Origin: Cherax quadricarinatus
Taxonomy: Eukaryota; Arthropoda; Malacostraca; Decapoda; Parastacidae
Length of the DNA stretch: 64,000 bases
Direction of reading: 5' to 3'
NCBI RefSeq assembly: GCF_038502225.1
Contig: NC_091293.1
Span: forward strand, 698,727 to 762,726
The first letter of the stretch is position 1. The number at the start of each line of letters is the position of its first letter. The position numbers and the translations under genes are program-made. The notes under the pieces are model-generated. The model was given only the letters and a program-made list of their open reading frames with translations, was not told the origin of the DNA and ran no database searches. Shown here in pieces: positions 53,053 to 63,855 of the stretch.

Positions 53053-54828
53053 GTGGGCCCCAAGAAAGCTTCTAGTGCCAACCCTACAGGAATAAGGGTG
53101 AGAATTACTATAGAGATGAAGAAAGAGATCATTGCTAAGTATGAAAGTGGAGTGCGTGTCTCCGAGCTGGCCAGGTTGTATAGTAAACCCCAATCAACCA
53201 TCGCTACTATTGTGTCCAAGAAAACGGCAATCAAGGAAGCTGTTCTTGCCAAAGGTTCAACTGTGTTTTTGAAACAAATCGCAAGTGATAAAAGATGTTG
53301 AGAGACTCTTATTGGTGTGGATAAATGAAAAACAGATAGCAGGAGATAGCATCTCTCAAGTGATCATAAGTGAAAAGGCTAGGAAGTTGCATGAGGATTT
53401 AATTAAAAAAATGCCTGCAACTAGTGATGTGAGTGAATTTAAGGCCAGCAAATGTTGGTTTGAGAGATTTAAGAAGCGTAGTGGCATACATAGTGTGATA
53501 AGGCATAGTGAGTTCGGACCACAAAGCAGCTGAAAAATATGTGAAGGAATTCAAGGAGTACATAGACAGTGAAGGACTGAAACCTGAACAAGTGTTTAAT
53601 TGTGACGAAACAGGCCTGTTTTGGAAGAAAATGACAAGCAGGACCTACATTACTCAGGAGGAAAAGGCACTCCCAGGACATAAGCCTATGAAAGACAGGC
53701 TTACTCTTCTCATGTGTTCCAATGCTAGTGATGATTGCAAAGTGAAGCCTTTATTAGTGTATCACTCTGAAACTCCCAGAGCGTTCAGGCAAAAGAATAT
53801 CCTCAAGGCTAATTTGTGTGTGCTGTGGAGGGCAAACAGTAGGCATGGGTCACTAGGGACTTTTTCTATGACTGGTTACACCAAGCATTTGCCCCCAATG
53901 TGAAAAATTACCTAACTGAAAAGAAATTAGACCTTAAGTGCCTCCTGGTGTTAGACAATGCCCCTGGTCATCCTACAGACGTGGCAGAGCGACTTTGTGG
54001 GGACATGAGCTTCATTAAGGTGAAGTTTTTGCTTCCTAATACCACTCCTCTCTTGCAGCCCATGGACCAGCAGGTTATTGCAGACTTCAAAAAACTGTAC
54101 ACAAAAGCTCTGTTTGAAAGGTGCTTTGTAGTGACCTCAGAAACTCAATTGACTCTAAGAGAGTTTTGGAGAGAGCACTTTAATATCCTCAATTGTGTAA
54201 ACCTTATAGGTAAGGCTTGGGAGGGAGTGACTAAGAGGACCTTGAACTCTGCTTGGAAGAAACTGTGGCCAGAATGTGTAGACCAAAGGGATTTTGAAGG
54301 GTTTGAGGCTAACCCTGGGAATCCTATGCCAGTTGAGGAATCCATAGTGGCATTGGGAAAGTCCTTGGGGTTGGAGGTTAGTGGGGATGATGTGGAAGAG
54401 TTGGTGGAGGAGGACAATGAAGAACTAACCACTGATGAGCTGCTAGATCATCTTCATCAGCATGAGGCCACACCTGAGGAATCTGCTTCGTGGAGGGGAG
54501 AGAGAAATTGAAGAAGTTGCCTACTTCAAAGATTAAGGAAATGTGTGCAATGTGGCTTAAAGTGCAAACATTTTTTGATGACAATCACCCTCACACAGCT
54601 ATTGCAAGCCGTGCTGGTGACTATTACACTGACAATGTTGTGAACCACTTTAGGAAAGTCACAAAGGAACGGGAGGTACAGGCCACTATGGACAGATATG
54701 TTGTGCGACAGAAGTCCAGTGACTCTGAAGCTGGTCCTAGTGGCATTAAAAGAAGAAGAGAAGTAACCCCGGAAAAGGACTTGACACCTCAAGTCTTAAT
54801 GGAAGGGGATTCCCCTTCTAAACAGTAA
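53053..54828 (+). pseudogene. Tigger-8 transposase, start codon lost and several frameshifts
   Basis: The start ATG has become GTG (53053, before GGCCCCAAGAAAGC). Pieces in order: 53053-53301 (helix-turn-helix), 53285-53533 (DNA-binding; KASKCWFERFKKRSG, with G changed to C), 53508-53903 (FNCDETGLFWKK), 53900-54511 (LLVLDNAPGHP, LLQPMDQQVIADF) and 54490-54828 (C-terminus MEGDSPSKQ). Frameshifts near 53290, 53510, 53850 and 54500. Confidence 0.92.
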
Positions 54829-54961
54829 GACTCTCTCCTCCTCCCATCCCATCAATCATCACCAGATCTTCAATAAAGGTAAGTGTCATGTAACTGTGCA
54901 TGTCTTTTTCAGTGTGTGTATTAAAATTAATATTTCATGTGGTAAAAAATTTTTTTTTCAT

Positions 54962-55711
54962 TGTTACGCAGAAATGTGGGATAGCTGGGGGCTTGAGCCT
55001 TGTCTAAGGGCCAAGGTAAAAGTTACACACATCTCAAGCATAAACAGGCCACCCAGGGCTATCCCAGTCAAAACAGAAAGCGCTAAACCAGTATGTGTTG
55101 CTTCAGTGGGTTGGTTAACAGAGGGTTAGGCAAAAATCCCAATTAGGAAAATATATCTATTTATTCAACATAACATTATATACACACTCTAGACACACCT
55201 TAATCCTAAACGCCCAAATGAGGGTACACAAGAAACAGCTGGCTGGAGGTCCAGCCACCATAACCACTAGGCCTAGTCAGCACCAGGCCGTCACTACTCC
55301 ACTACAAACCCCATTTCTTATTTCCTCACTCATCCCACAGCACCCTGACCATGTCAGAGCCTAGGTGAACATACAGGTAAGCCATAGAAGAGCCTATGGC
55401 TTGAGTTGGTTAAACAAAAGGAGTACACAACTACAAACTTAGCTTAAACACACAGCATCTCCGACGCCAGCCTCCACACCATGCTGACTCCACGTGACTG
55501 CCCCAAGCCACGCTTACCCCACATACCCAAACACCCTTGGAAAATAAATCCCTAGCAAGATTTCTTTATAATTACAGTTAGAGTACTTTACAGTGCCCTC
55601 AAATGCACATTATGAATTATAAAATTATTCTCTACAATTATAACATTCATACTATTATGGCACACTTCTCCACTATATGTACATTACTGTCATGCAGAAC
55701 CCTGCATAACA
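54962..55711 (-). repeat. 3' LTR of the Gmr1-like element
   Basis: 750 bp, starts TGTTACGCAG and ends CTGCATAACA on the plus strand. By eye about eight differences from the other LTR (for example TTACGCAG against TTATGCAG, and a 2-bp CA indel in AAACACACAGC), so roughly 99 percent identical. Confidence 0.92.
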
Positions 55712-56917
55712 CCCCCACCCCCAGACCATAGGTCTCACTCTGCTAGCGGGGACCCTATGGACACCGCTAGGCAAAAGGAAAAAGAAAGAAAATAAACCCC
55801 ACATTAAGGTCTGAGGCAACGGCCAAAATGATAACTGGGGAATGACCACCATACAATCATGGTCTTTTGGTACTACAAATATGCAATATTAACAAACTGA
55901 GGTACTAGACTGCTGACATGTGAAACTCGCTGAACATAAAAGTGATCAAGTTCTATGCCAAACGAGCCCACTGTCACGCTCTTAGACAATTGTGTTAGGA
56001 AAAGGCACCATCACAACACAGCGCTGGCCAGACACTTGCGTTGATGCATTTTACCTAAATTACATCAAGCAAACTTATAAACGAGCAAGTTAACTTTGTA
56101 CAAAAGTGCCCCTGAGGAATGCCGTTTTATGAAGTAACACCAAAGTTCAGTATGTTGCAAGGCAGACCAAACTGTAGGTGCCACCAAAAAAAAATCTTTT
56201 TAACAGTAAATACATTTTCCAGGAGTAATTCAAAGAAAAGAAAAACAGATGTTACATATTAAATTCTACTTAGAAAGCAACATCACATTATCACTCCCAT
56301 CTCACAGCAATCTTTAGTAAACAAAAGTGGTTCCCCATGACACCTCTGCTAGAATCAGGAGAGCATAGGAGGGGGAAAAATATCAGGCCCCAAAAACAAT
56401 GGGTGGATAGTCACATAAATCTTGTTGGTAGGACTGTCGCCGTAAAACCCTAGAGTCATCACTGAAGACCCCCAAAAGGTGGACCTTCCAGGCCGACACC
56501 TACATGTCATTCCAAGGACCCTGGAGTCACCCCAGCAGTGATCCCAAAAAGGAAAAATTGAAAAGAGTCCTGGAGAACCAAAACACCTCGGATCAAGAGA
56601 CATGACCCAAACAGTGGAGGGCATCACAACCAGCCCCACATTCCCTAAAACGTTAGGTCCAACAGTCCCTATACCAACATAAAACAGAAGCGAGGCATTC
56701 CAGCCAACACCTAAAAAAAAAGTAGCATACCTTACCTAGGCATGGCACTTGATGTGACTACCCCCCAAAACACACACACACTAGGGAATCCTGATACCTC
56801 CAGCTCCAGCTCAACCTGCCCTTCTCCTTTGGGTGGTCCAGGGTTCCATTTACTCGTCTACCACAAATCACTGCAAAATAAGAATAGATAAGTGATCTAT
56901 ACACTACATCGTGCACT
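55712..56917. other. Gmr1-like element: 3' untranslated region
   Basis: About 1.2 kb between the RNase H end and the 3' LTR with no protein match that I recognise. The polypurine tract lies at its LTR edge. Confidence 0.6.
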
Positions 56918-57421
56918 TTAAATATGAGACAAGGCATCAGCAACCACATTCTCCACTCCCTTCACATAATGAATCACAAGATTAAGAGGTTGGAGAAACA
57001 AGGCCCCCCTCATAAGTCTCTGATTGTGGTTCCTCATTAAGTGAAGGAAACGTAAAGGATTATGGTCACTATACACAGTTATAGGGTGAACTGATGATGA
57101 TATATACACCTCAAAATGTTGCACGGCAAACACTAAAGCAAGAGTCTCCTTTTCTATGGTAGTATAACTTCTTTGGTGCCTGTTACTTTTTGCCGAGAAG
57201 CAGCCGAGTGGCATTACTTGCCCTGCTCTACCCTGCAACAAGACTTCCCCAACTCCTGTATCATTTTGCAAAACCTGGGGTGGGTAACTCAGGATTATAC
57301 ATAAAAGATCTTGAGGGTTAATGGCATACAAAAGGTTCATGTACAGAGATATTAAAGTTACAAATATGGGTGTGTCCTTGGCACACATGGTCATGGGAAT
57401 CAGATGACCCCCCCCCCCCAT
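56918..57421 (-). pseudogene. Gmr1-like pol: RNase H
   Basis: Ty3/gypsy-type RNase H. Motifs: GVGEVLLQGRAGQVMPLGCF, SYTTIEKETLALVFAVQHFE, ITVYSDHNPLRFLHLM and GVENVVADALSHI. The acidic residues expected in the E, D and D positions are present. The reverse transcriptase that should precede it is missing apart from a weak linker-like stretch at 57669-57422, so this is an orphan domain. Confidence 0.88.
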
Positions 57422-57634
57422 GGTTCATTCACACACTTTGCATGTAGTTCATAAAGAGGAGACAAAACCTTATTTCTTAAATGTACCTGGCGGCAGTCAG
57501 TGCACGCTTTCAAGGTATCACCTAGTGTGAGACCAGTAAAAGACAATGTCCACCGACTCTCCCTGGATACAAACACAGTCTCTAGAAATAAACACTTCAC
57601 TTCCTTCAAGGAACCTATTTCACCCCAGCTTACA

Positions 57635-58750
57635 TCATGCCAGGCCTGCTGACATTGCACAAATTTCAAAAACCTTTACCTCATGGGGGTTAACATGGCT
57701 CCATTTTTCAGCATCCCAAAACTCTTTCACTAAGGTGCACCATGGCTGAGCCAACACTACAACCAGTCTTTCAGAAGATCTAAGTCTTCCACAATCTCTT
57801 ACAGTTTTCCTGCTTACATTATCTTTCTCAGGGACCTTATCCACCATCATTTTGAAGCCCCCACACAGTTCCATCATAGCCTTCCCAGGACCCGGCTCCA
57901 ATGCCAATCCCATCTCTCCAGCTTCCAGAATGTGTAGCACCACCTCATGGTCCCACGTCATCCTGGGCAGACTGGCAGACTGGTGCACTAGTGCCATCGA
58001 CCTCATCTTAGCCAAGCATTTTCTGAAACTGAGAAAAAACACCGCTGGGGAAACATCACCATCCTCACGTAGCCCATGACTTAATGATTCCAGAGTGCTT
58101 CCCCACACGGTAATGAAAAGGAGGAGAATTCCCTCATCCCAGTCCTTCTGGTACTGGGTAAAACAAGCATGCATTGCCCTGAGAGACTGGGAAAACCATG
58201 GTGCTTTTCTTTGACTCCTAGGATGATATACATTGGTAAATTTAACCTCAAGTAGGCCTCTCAAAACTACATGACATTTCATAAAATATGACTTCTGGGT
58301 GATTTGTGCAAAGCCTAAGAGACAAAAATGTTTCACCAGAAATCTCAAAACCACACACACAAAATTATTCAGAAAGGGTATAGACTCTGGTAACCTGTTA
58401 GGAAAGGAATTTATTAATAAACACCGATTATTTAGCTCTCCCGTCTTAACACTGAAATGCCGTTCCTTCAGAATCTGTAAAAAATACTGACAAAGACACT
58501 TTAATAGTTCTGCCGCTGCCACGTAAGCACAGGTCCTCTTAAAAAGAGTCTTGCTCATTTGATCAACTCTGCAAAATAAACACTTGGTAAATTTGGGAAC
58601 CACATCCTTTGCAACAGCTGATAAATGAATAGCATTCAGGTCACAACCTTCCTGGGCCTCACTCAGCTGCTGCAGAGTCAGGGGATTCTTTTCCCACATC
58701 AGCACCAAGACCACTTCTGCAACCGAGTTCCGGTTGAGCCGGTTCAGCAG
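57635..58750 (-). pseudogene. Gmr1-like pol: integrase, degenerate
   Basis: The frame follows the integrase pattern of Gmr1/gypsy elements: LTLQQLSEAQEGCDLNAIH at the start, TNVYHPRSQ and QKDWDEGILLLFITVW in the core, LAKMRSMALVHQSAS, and a GPY/F-like C-terminal part ending near SHVNPHEVKVF (relatives have CHVNMLKPF). The catalytic D-D-E is damaged: the SDQG and LERFH motifs are not recognisable and the first aspartate region is deleted. It lies upstream of RNase H on the coding strand. Inactive. Confidence 0.75.
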
Positions 58751-59460
58751 TGCTCCGAGTCTCCTGCAGGTCAGACTCAATGAACAGGCTCCCCAGGCCC
58801 AAACCATCACCACAGTGTGCAGAAGGGTCACAGGGAGGCACAGCTCCTGCCTTGTTTCCCTGTTTAGTCCTAGAACACACTGAAAAATTTTCAGGCACCA
58901 TTGCTCCAATTAGGTCATTACCACCTTGTAAAGCAGGATCCTGCAAAACCAAACATTCCTCACTTTTGAGGAGTCCCACAACGTTGTTGCCTAGTAGGTC
59001 AACTCCTGCAAAAGGTACATCTTCTGCAATACCTACAGGTAGGTACCCAGACTGGTACGCAGACTCTACCCATAACCTGTGCACTGGAGTCCTGACAGGG
59101 ACTCCAGTTATCCCTTTAAGAAAAATGTCCAATCCGGTGTAGGTGTCATCCGACAATGGCAATACACCCCTGCAAAGCAAGGTGTATGTGCTACAAGTGT
59201 CCCTCAAAGACATAACACCCATGACCCTACCTTCATTTTGGTGTAAGGCCACAGTAGACTTACTTGAATAGACCTTCATCCGAAGGTCTAAGACAGCTGG
59301 TCTTCTTTGGATACCTTGGGGCAAGACTGCAATGCAAGCAACATCATGTGTAACCGGTGTACTTACTGGAGAAGCATCTGCTGCAGCCTGGTCCCTAAGC
59401 ATCTTTCGACAATATGGCTGCAGGTGGCCCTGTTTATTGCAATATGTACAGTGATAAGGT
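58659..59460 (-). pseudogene. Gmr1-like zinc knuckle and protease region
   Basis: A CCHC zinc knuckle, CTYCNKQGHLQPYC (59409-59450), ends the gag part. The protease part reads VMSLRDTCSTYTLLCRGVLP, where relatives have LRDTGA...LL.GVLPL; the catalytic DTG has become DTC. GYLPVGIAEDVPFAGVDLLG follows, typical of Gmr1 proteases. This frame equals the gag frame once PB-F and one TTAA are removed. A frameshift near 58700 separates it from integrase. Confidence 0.8.
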
Positions 59461-59464
59461 TTAA

Positions 59465-60539
59465 CCCTTTCAGGGTCTGTCCCGTAGATCTACGGCTTTA
59501 CGGTGAGTGTCCAAACCGTAGATCTACGCCATGAGCTCAGCTCACTCTGATAAACTGTGAGTGGTACATTTGGGCCTAGATATGAGAGAATACATCTATG
59601 TGGTATGTGTGCACCACATAAAACAGATCCTGCAGTACACTGTGTATAATGAGAGAAAAAAACTGAAATCATGATTTTTCGATTAAAACAGCAACTTTGC
59701 AGTGTTTTTTCGTATGTTTTTTATAGTTGTATTTGCGATTTCTTGGTCTCATTTGATAGAATGGAAGACATATTACAGAAATAGAGATGATTTTGATTGG
59801 TTTTAGCACTGGAAATGGCTTGAAACTGAGCTCAAAGTAGCGGAAATGTTAAATTTTTGCCGATATTCAAGAGTAAACAAACGACCTCACACGTCTAATA
59901 CACGTCAGCTGGTGGGTCTAATATACATTCACAAATATGGTGATGATATTTATACAATTATTACAGTATTGCATAACAGTAAATCTTCTATTTTTTGGTG
60001 TGAATAAAAATTCATTATGTGAATAAAAAATCAAAATGGAATTTATTTGTAAAGCCTCAAAACATAACTAATGAACAGAGGAAATGTTAGTTTAGTGCCA
60101 GGAATACCTACATTGTTTATTCTGGACCCTATTTTGAAATTGGAATATTTTGAACTTTGTGTTAAATTAGCCAAATTAACAATTTCCGATCACTTTATTT
60201 TGTAGTTGAAACAGTTGACTTGGCGATTTCTTGTGCTTAATCGATAGAACAGAAGTAATACTAGTGAAATAGCTAAGAATTTGGTTGATTGGAATAATGT
60301 AATTGGCCTAAAATGGGAGTCAAAGTCGGCAAAATCGCCGATTCGTAAATATCGCTGACACATCAAAATTCGTGAGACCATAATTTCGCCAATTTTCCAC
60401 CAAATTTCGTACTTTTTGTTTCATTACCTTCACAAAAAGATTCTCTACGATTTCATAAGAAAAAATAACAAATTTTTTTTTTTTAAATTCTTGGACACTG
60501 GTGCGTGACTCCAGATTTGGGCCTTGGACCCTGAAAGGG
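59465..60539. mobile_element. PB-F: non-autonomous piggyBac-type element in the gag-pro frame
   Basis: TTAA at 59461-59464 and 60540-60543; terminal repeats CCCTTTCAGGGTC on both sides. 1,075 bp, no ORF. Its interior matches PB-D (GGTCTCATTTGATAGAATGG) but the first 70 bp carry a distinctive CCGTAGATCTACGG palindrome twice, so it is a separate subfamily. Confidence 0.93.
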
Positions 60540-60543
60540 TTAA

Positions 60544-61597
60544 AAGCCCCCTGCACACTTGACATAGGCTGGATCCTTTGATCTTGGGGAACTGGACTCT
60601 TTCTACCTGTCCCCGGTAGTCCTGGACCTGTGACAACCGACTTAAGACCTTCTCGGGTAGGTACTGGAAAATTAGGCTTATTAAAACTCTGGTGATTATT
60701 AGGCTGATAAATGGGTGGCTTAAACTTATGAAATTTCTTATTCCTATTGGTGGGCAGAGAAAACTTATCATTATTAGTATGTGGGGGGTGGTAATTACTA
60801 CCAAATTTTTGGTTAGCTAAAAATCTGTTACCCAGCTCTAAAGCATTATTAAAATCATCAAGATCCTTCTCCTCAAGATATGCCTTAAGGTCAGGAGGAA
60901 CATTTCTCAAAAGATCCTCTAACAAAATTAAGGTAATTACACCCTCATAATTGCCTACCACCCCCTTTGAGCGACACCACCTATTTAGAAGTGATATCTT
61001 CTCCTTACCATATTCCACCAAAGACTGCCCTGACTGAAACTTTAGTCCTGAGAATTTCTGCCTGTACCTTTCCGGCAACATTTGATAAGCCAGTAAAACT
61101 ACCTCTTTCAGCTTATGATAATCAGAAAAGGCAGATCCTTCTAAAGAACTAATAGCCTGTAACCCTTTACCAACTAATTGGGTTCTTGCTAATGTCGCCC
61201 ATTCCTTTTCCGGCCAAATTTGGGATTTGGACATACTTTCAAATAACAGAAAAAACTGGTCTGGATCTTTCTCTAGGAATTTGGGCACAAATTTTATGGC
61301 TTTATCCAAATGAAAAACATCTACCCTTGTGTCTGTGTCTGGGTGAGAAGCAAGCTGCCTCTCTTTAGCTCTTTCTTGAGCCCTAAGCTCCTCTAAGGCT
61401 CTCTGTTCCTGGATCTTTGTGCGCTCAATCCTTAACCGTTCCTTTTCTTCCGCAACTAGGGCTAATTTCATTTGTAAAATTACTACTTCCTTATCCAGGT
61501 CCCTATCATGGGGATTTGATTCAATGTCACCTTCCAAATGCATGACATCCCCAGAATTTTCACTAGTGTCAGCCATTTTGGGAAATGATAGCACCAA
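60544..61597 (-). CDS. Gmr1-like gag (capsid, SCAN-like), interrupted downstream
   Basis: 351 codons from the ATG at 61597 to the PB-F insertion. A coiled-coil, lysine/glutamate-rich stretch (about residues 35-80, EEKERLRIERTKIQEQRALE) precedes a SCAN-like capsid region (about 120-260: QKFSGLKFQSGQSLVEYGKE, LEDLLRNVPPDLKAYLEEKD). A proline/asparagine-rich linker follows. The zinc knuckle is on the other side of PB-F, in frame after its removal. The SCAN-like capsid is the hallmark of Gmr1-type gag. Gag would form the particle in the cytoplasm. Confidence 0.85.
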
Positions 61598-62327
61598 ATC
61601 TTGCTATCAGCCACAGAACTTACTGATTTTTATTATTATTATCACACTGGCCAATTCCCACCAAGGCAGGGTGGCCCGAAAAAGAAAAACTTTCACCATC
61701 ATTCACTCCATCACTGTCTTGCCAGAAGGGTGCTTTACACTACAGTTTTTAAACTGCAACATTAACACCCCTCCTTACTGATATAAAATAATAAAGCACA
61801 CAGCAAAGTACATATACTGAAGTAGTATATTCACAAGGAGTGATTGTCATGTGATTCCCTAAAATTAAACAGGATGGCACACAACAAGAAAATCCTGGCA
61901 GAAAAAATGGAGCTACTGCACCTGCAAAGGAAAATTATTCCCAGAAAATTAGGTAAGCATAACCTCCCCAAAAATCAGCAAGATTGTACCTGCAAGGGAA
62001 ATTATGCACAAAATATCAGGTATTAATAACACCCTAAAAATCAACAAGATGGCACAGAAAGGTAGATTATTCACAGAGTATTAATTAATAAGAACACACT
62101 AAAACCAGCAATATTGCACACAAAGGTAAATTATTCACAGAGTATTACTTAATAATAACACCCTAAAACCAACAGTATCGTACACAAAGTTAAATTATCA
62201 TTTTAGTGTGAGTGTTATGGTGAATGCTTCCTCTGACCAACCCAGTAAAGAATGATTATTGACTTCCCAGGTTGCAAACTTGAATTACCACCTAAAATTT
62301 GATAATTCTCCCATATACAGGCCCCCA
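61598..62327 (-). other. Gmr1-like element: 5' leader with a LINE-A insertion
   Basis: About 730 bp between the 5' LTR and gag. It includes three diverged direct repeats of AAATTATTCACAGAGTATTA type (62060-62150). A LINE-A 3' fragment sits at 61617-61776. Confidence 0.7.
61617..61776 (-). mobile_element. LINE-A 3' fragment with target duplication
   Basis: About 150 bp of LINE-A tail, starting with an (ATT)n run. The 9-bp sequence CTTACTGAT is found on both sides (about 61608-61616 and 61775-61783). Very short, strongly 5'-truncated copy. Confidence 0.85.
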
Positions 62328-63077
62328 TGTTATGCAGAAATGTGGGATAGCTGGGGGCTTGAGCCTTGTCTAAGGGCCAAGGTAAAAGTTACACACATCT
62401 CAAGCATAAACAGGCCACCCAGGGCTATCCCAGTCAAAACAGAAAGCGCTAAACCAGTATGTGTTGCTTCAGTGGGTTGGTTAACAGAGGGTTAGGCAAA
62501 AATTCCAGTTAGGAAAATATATCTATTTATTCAACATAACATTATATACACACTCTAGACACACCTTAATCCTAAACGCCCAAATGAGGGTACACAAGAA
62601 ACAGCTGGCTGGAGGTCCAGCCACCATAACCACTAGGCCTAGTCAGCGCCAGGCCGTCACTACTCCACTACAAACCCCATTTCTTATTTCCTCACTCATC
62701 CCACAGCACCCTGACCATGTCAGAGCCTAGGTGAACATACAGGTAAGCCATAGAAGAGCCTATGGCTTGAGTTGGTTAAACAAAAGGAGTACACAACTAC
62801 AAACTTAGCTTAAACACAGCATCTCTGACGCCAGCCTCCACACCATGCTGACTCCACGTGACTGCCCCAAGCCACGCTTACCCCGCATACCCAAACACCC
62901 TTGGAAAATAAATCCCTAGCAAGATTTCTTTATAATTACAGTTAGAGTACTTTACAGTGCCCTCAAATGCACATTATGAATTATAAAATTATTCTCTACA
63001 ATTATAACATTCATACTATTATGGCACACTTCTCCACTATATGTACATTACGATGTCATGCAGAACCCTGCATAACA
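62328..63077 (-). repeat. 5' LTR of the Gmr1-like element
   Basis: 750 bp, TGTTATGCAG to CTGCATAACA on the plus strand; the partner of 54962-55711. Confidence 0.92.
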
Positions 63078-63312
63078 TTCATACTTTGGGGTGTCTTGCC
63101 TGGATTAATTTGATTTCCATTATTTCTTATGGGGAAAATTCATTCGCATAACGATAATTTCGCATAACAATGAGCTCTCAGGAACGGATTAATATCGTTA
63201 TGCGGGGGTCCACTGTATTACAGAAATAGACATGATTTTGATTGCTTTCATGACGAAAAGTACATTGAAATTGAGCTCAAAGTAGCGGAAATGTTCGATT
63301 TTTGCTGATGTT

Positions 63313-63560
63313 CAGTGAACTGTGTAAGACAAGTTGGTTAATTTTATTAAGTGTATTCTAACTTAACCACTCTGTAATTCGGCAAACTTAGTAATCCGGC
63401 ACACTACAGGTCCCAATGATGCCGGATTTGTGATGGAGGACCTGTAGTGGAGTGTGTATTCAGCATGGCTGTGTTTTTTGTTTTTGTGGAGTCATTGCCA
63501 GAGAATTATTAGGGTGGACTTGAATTCTGGAAAATACAGTACTAACTGCTCTCTGAAGGA
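63313..63560. mobile_element. Intron and right end of a TA-flanked DNA transposon
   Basis: The terminus ...GATTTGTGATGGAGGACCTG ends at 63444 beside TA and pairs with 46065. Upstream are CCGGCA-type repeats. The rest is unassigned. Confidence 0.5.
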
Positions 63561-63855
63561 TGGGGGAGGGGGGTTGTGAGTCCAGAAGTGGGAAGTGCAG
63601 TACATGTGTTCTGAAGAATGGGTGGGGGTATTGTGATTCCAGAGGTGGGAAGTGCAGTACATGTGTTCTGAAGAATGGGTGGGGGTATTGTGATTCCAGA
63701 GGTGGGAAGTGCAGTACATGTGTTCTGAAGAATGGGTGGGGGTATTGTGATTCCAGAGGTGGGAAGTGCAGTACATGTGTTCTGAAGAATGGGTGGGGGT
63801 ATTGTGATTCCAGAGGTGGGAAGTGCAGTACATGTGTTCTGAAGAATGGGTGAGG
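63561..63855. repeat. 57-bp minisatellite (about 5 units)
   Basis: Unit TGTGATTCCAGAGGTGGGAA ... GAATGGGTGGGGGTAT, period 57, nearly identical copies, decaying at both edges (to about 63930). Because 57 is a multiple of three, repeat ORFs appear on both strands; they are not genes. Confidence 0.92.

Larger units (their letters stand above)
54962..63077 (-). mobile_element. Gmr1-like Ty3/gypsy LTR retrotransposon, about 8.1 kb
   Basis: Two 750-bp LTRs (54962-55711 and 62328-63077), each TGTTA...TAACA, flanked by the 5-bp target duplication TTCAT (54957-54961, 63078-63082). The element reads on the minus strand. A purine tract (CTGGGGGTGGGGG on the minus strand, at about 55712-55727) borders the 3' LTR, and TGGGGGCCTG borders the 5' LTR, a possible primer site. 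Order on the minus strand: gag, zinc knuckle, protease, integrase, RNase H. Integrase before RNase H is the Ty1/copia order, known in Ty3/gypsy only for the Gmr1 group. Reverse transcriptase is largely missing. Inserted in the Tigger-8 3' UTR. Confidence 0.9.
52782..63215 (+). mobile_element. Tigger-8: Tigger/pogo element split by an LTR retrotransposon
   Basis: Left terminal repeat CAGTGGACCCCCGCATACCG at 52782; the right end at 63215 is the complement of CAGTGGACCCCCGCATAACG, both beside TA. The transposase region is 53053-54828. The 3' UTR is interrupted at 54961 by the 8.1-kb LTR element and resumes at 63083 (ACTTTGGGGTGTCTTGCC). Confidence 0.92.
52690..63312. mobile_element. PB-G: piggyBac-type fragment, host of Tigger-8
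   Basis: PB interior sequence at 52690-52781 stops at TA where Tigger-8 begins, and resumes after its far end at 63216 (TTACAGAAATAGACATGATT...) to about 63312. The two halves join as in PB-D (GGAAGATATTACAGAAATAG). Neither PB terminus survives. Confidence 0.8.

Noticed and set aside
57400..57669. Reverse transcriptase of the Gmr1-like element
   Set aside because: The short frame has at best a linker-like stretch before RT; no catalytic YxDD-type motif is visible.
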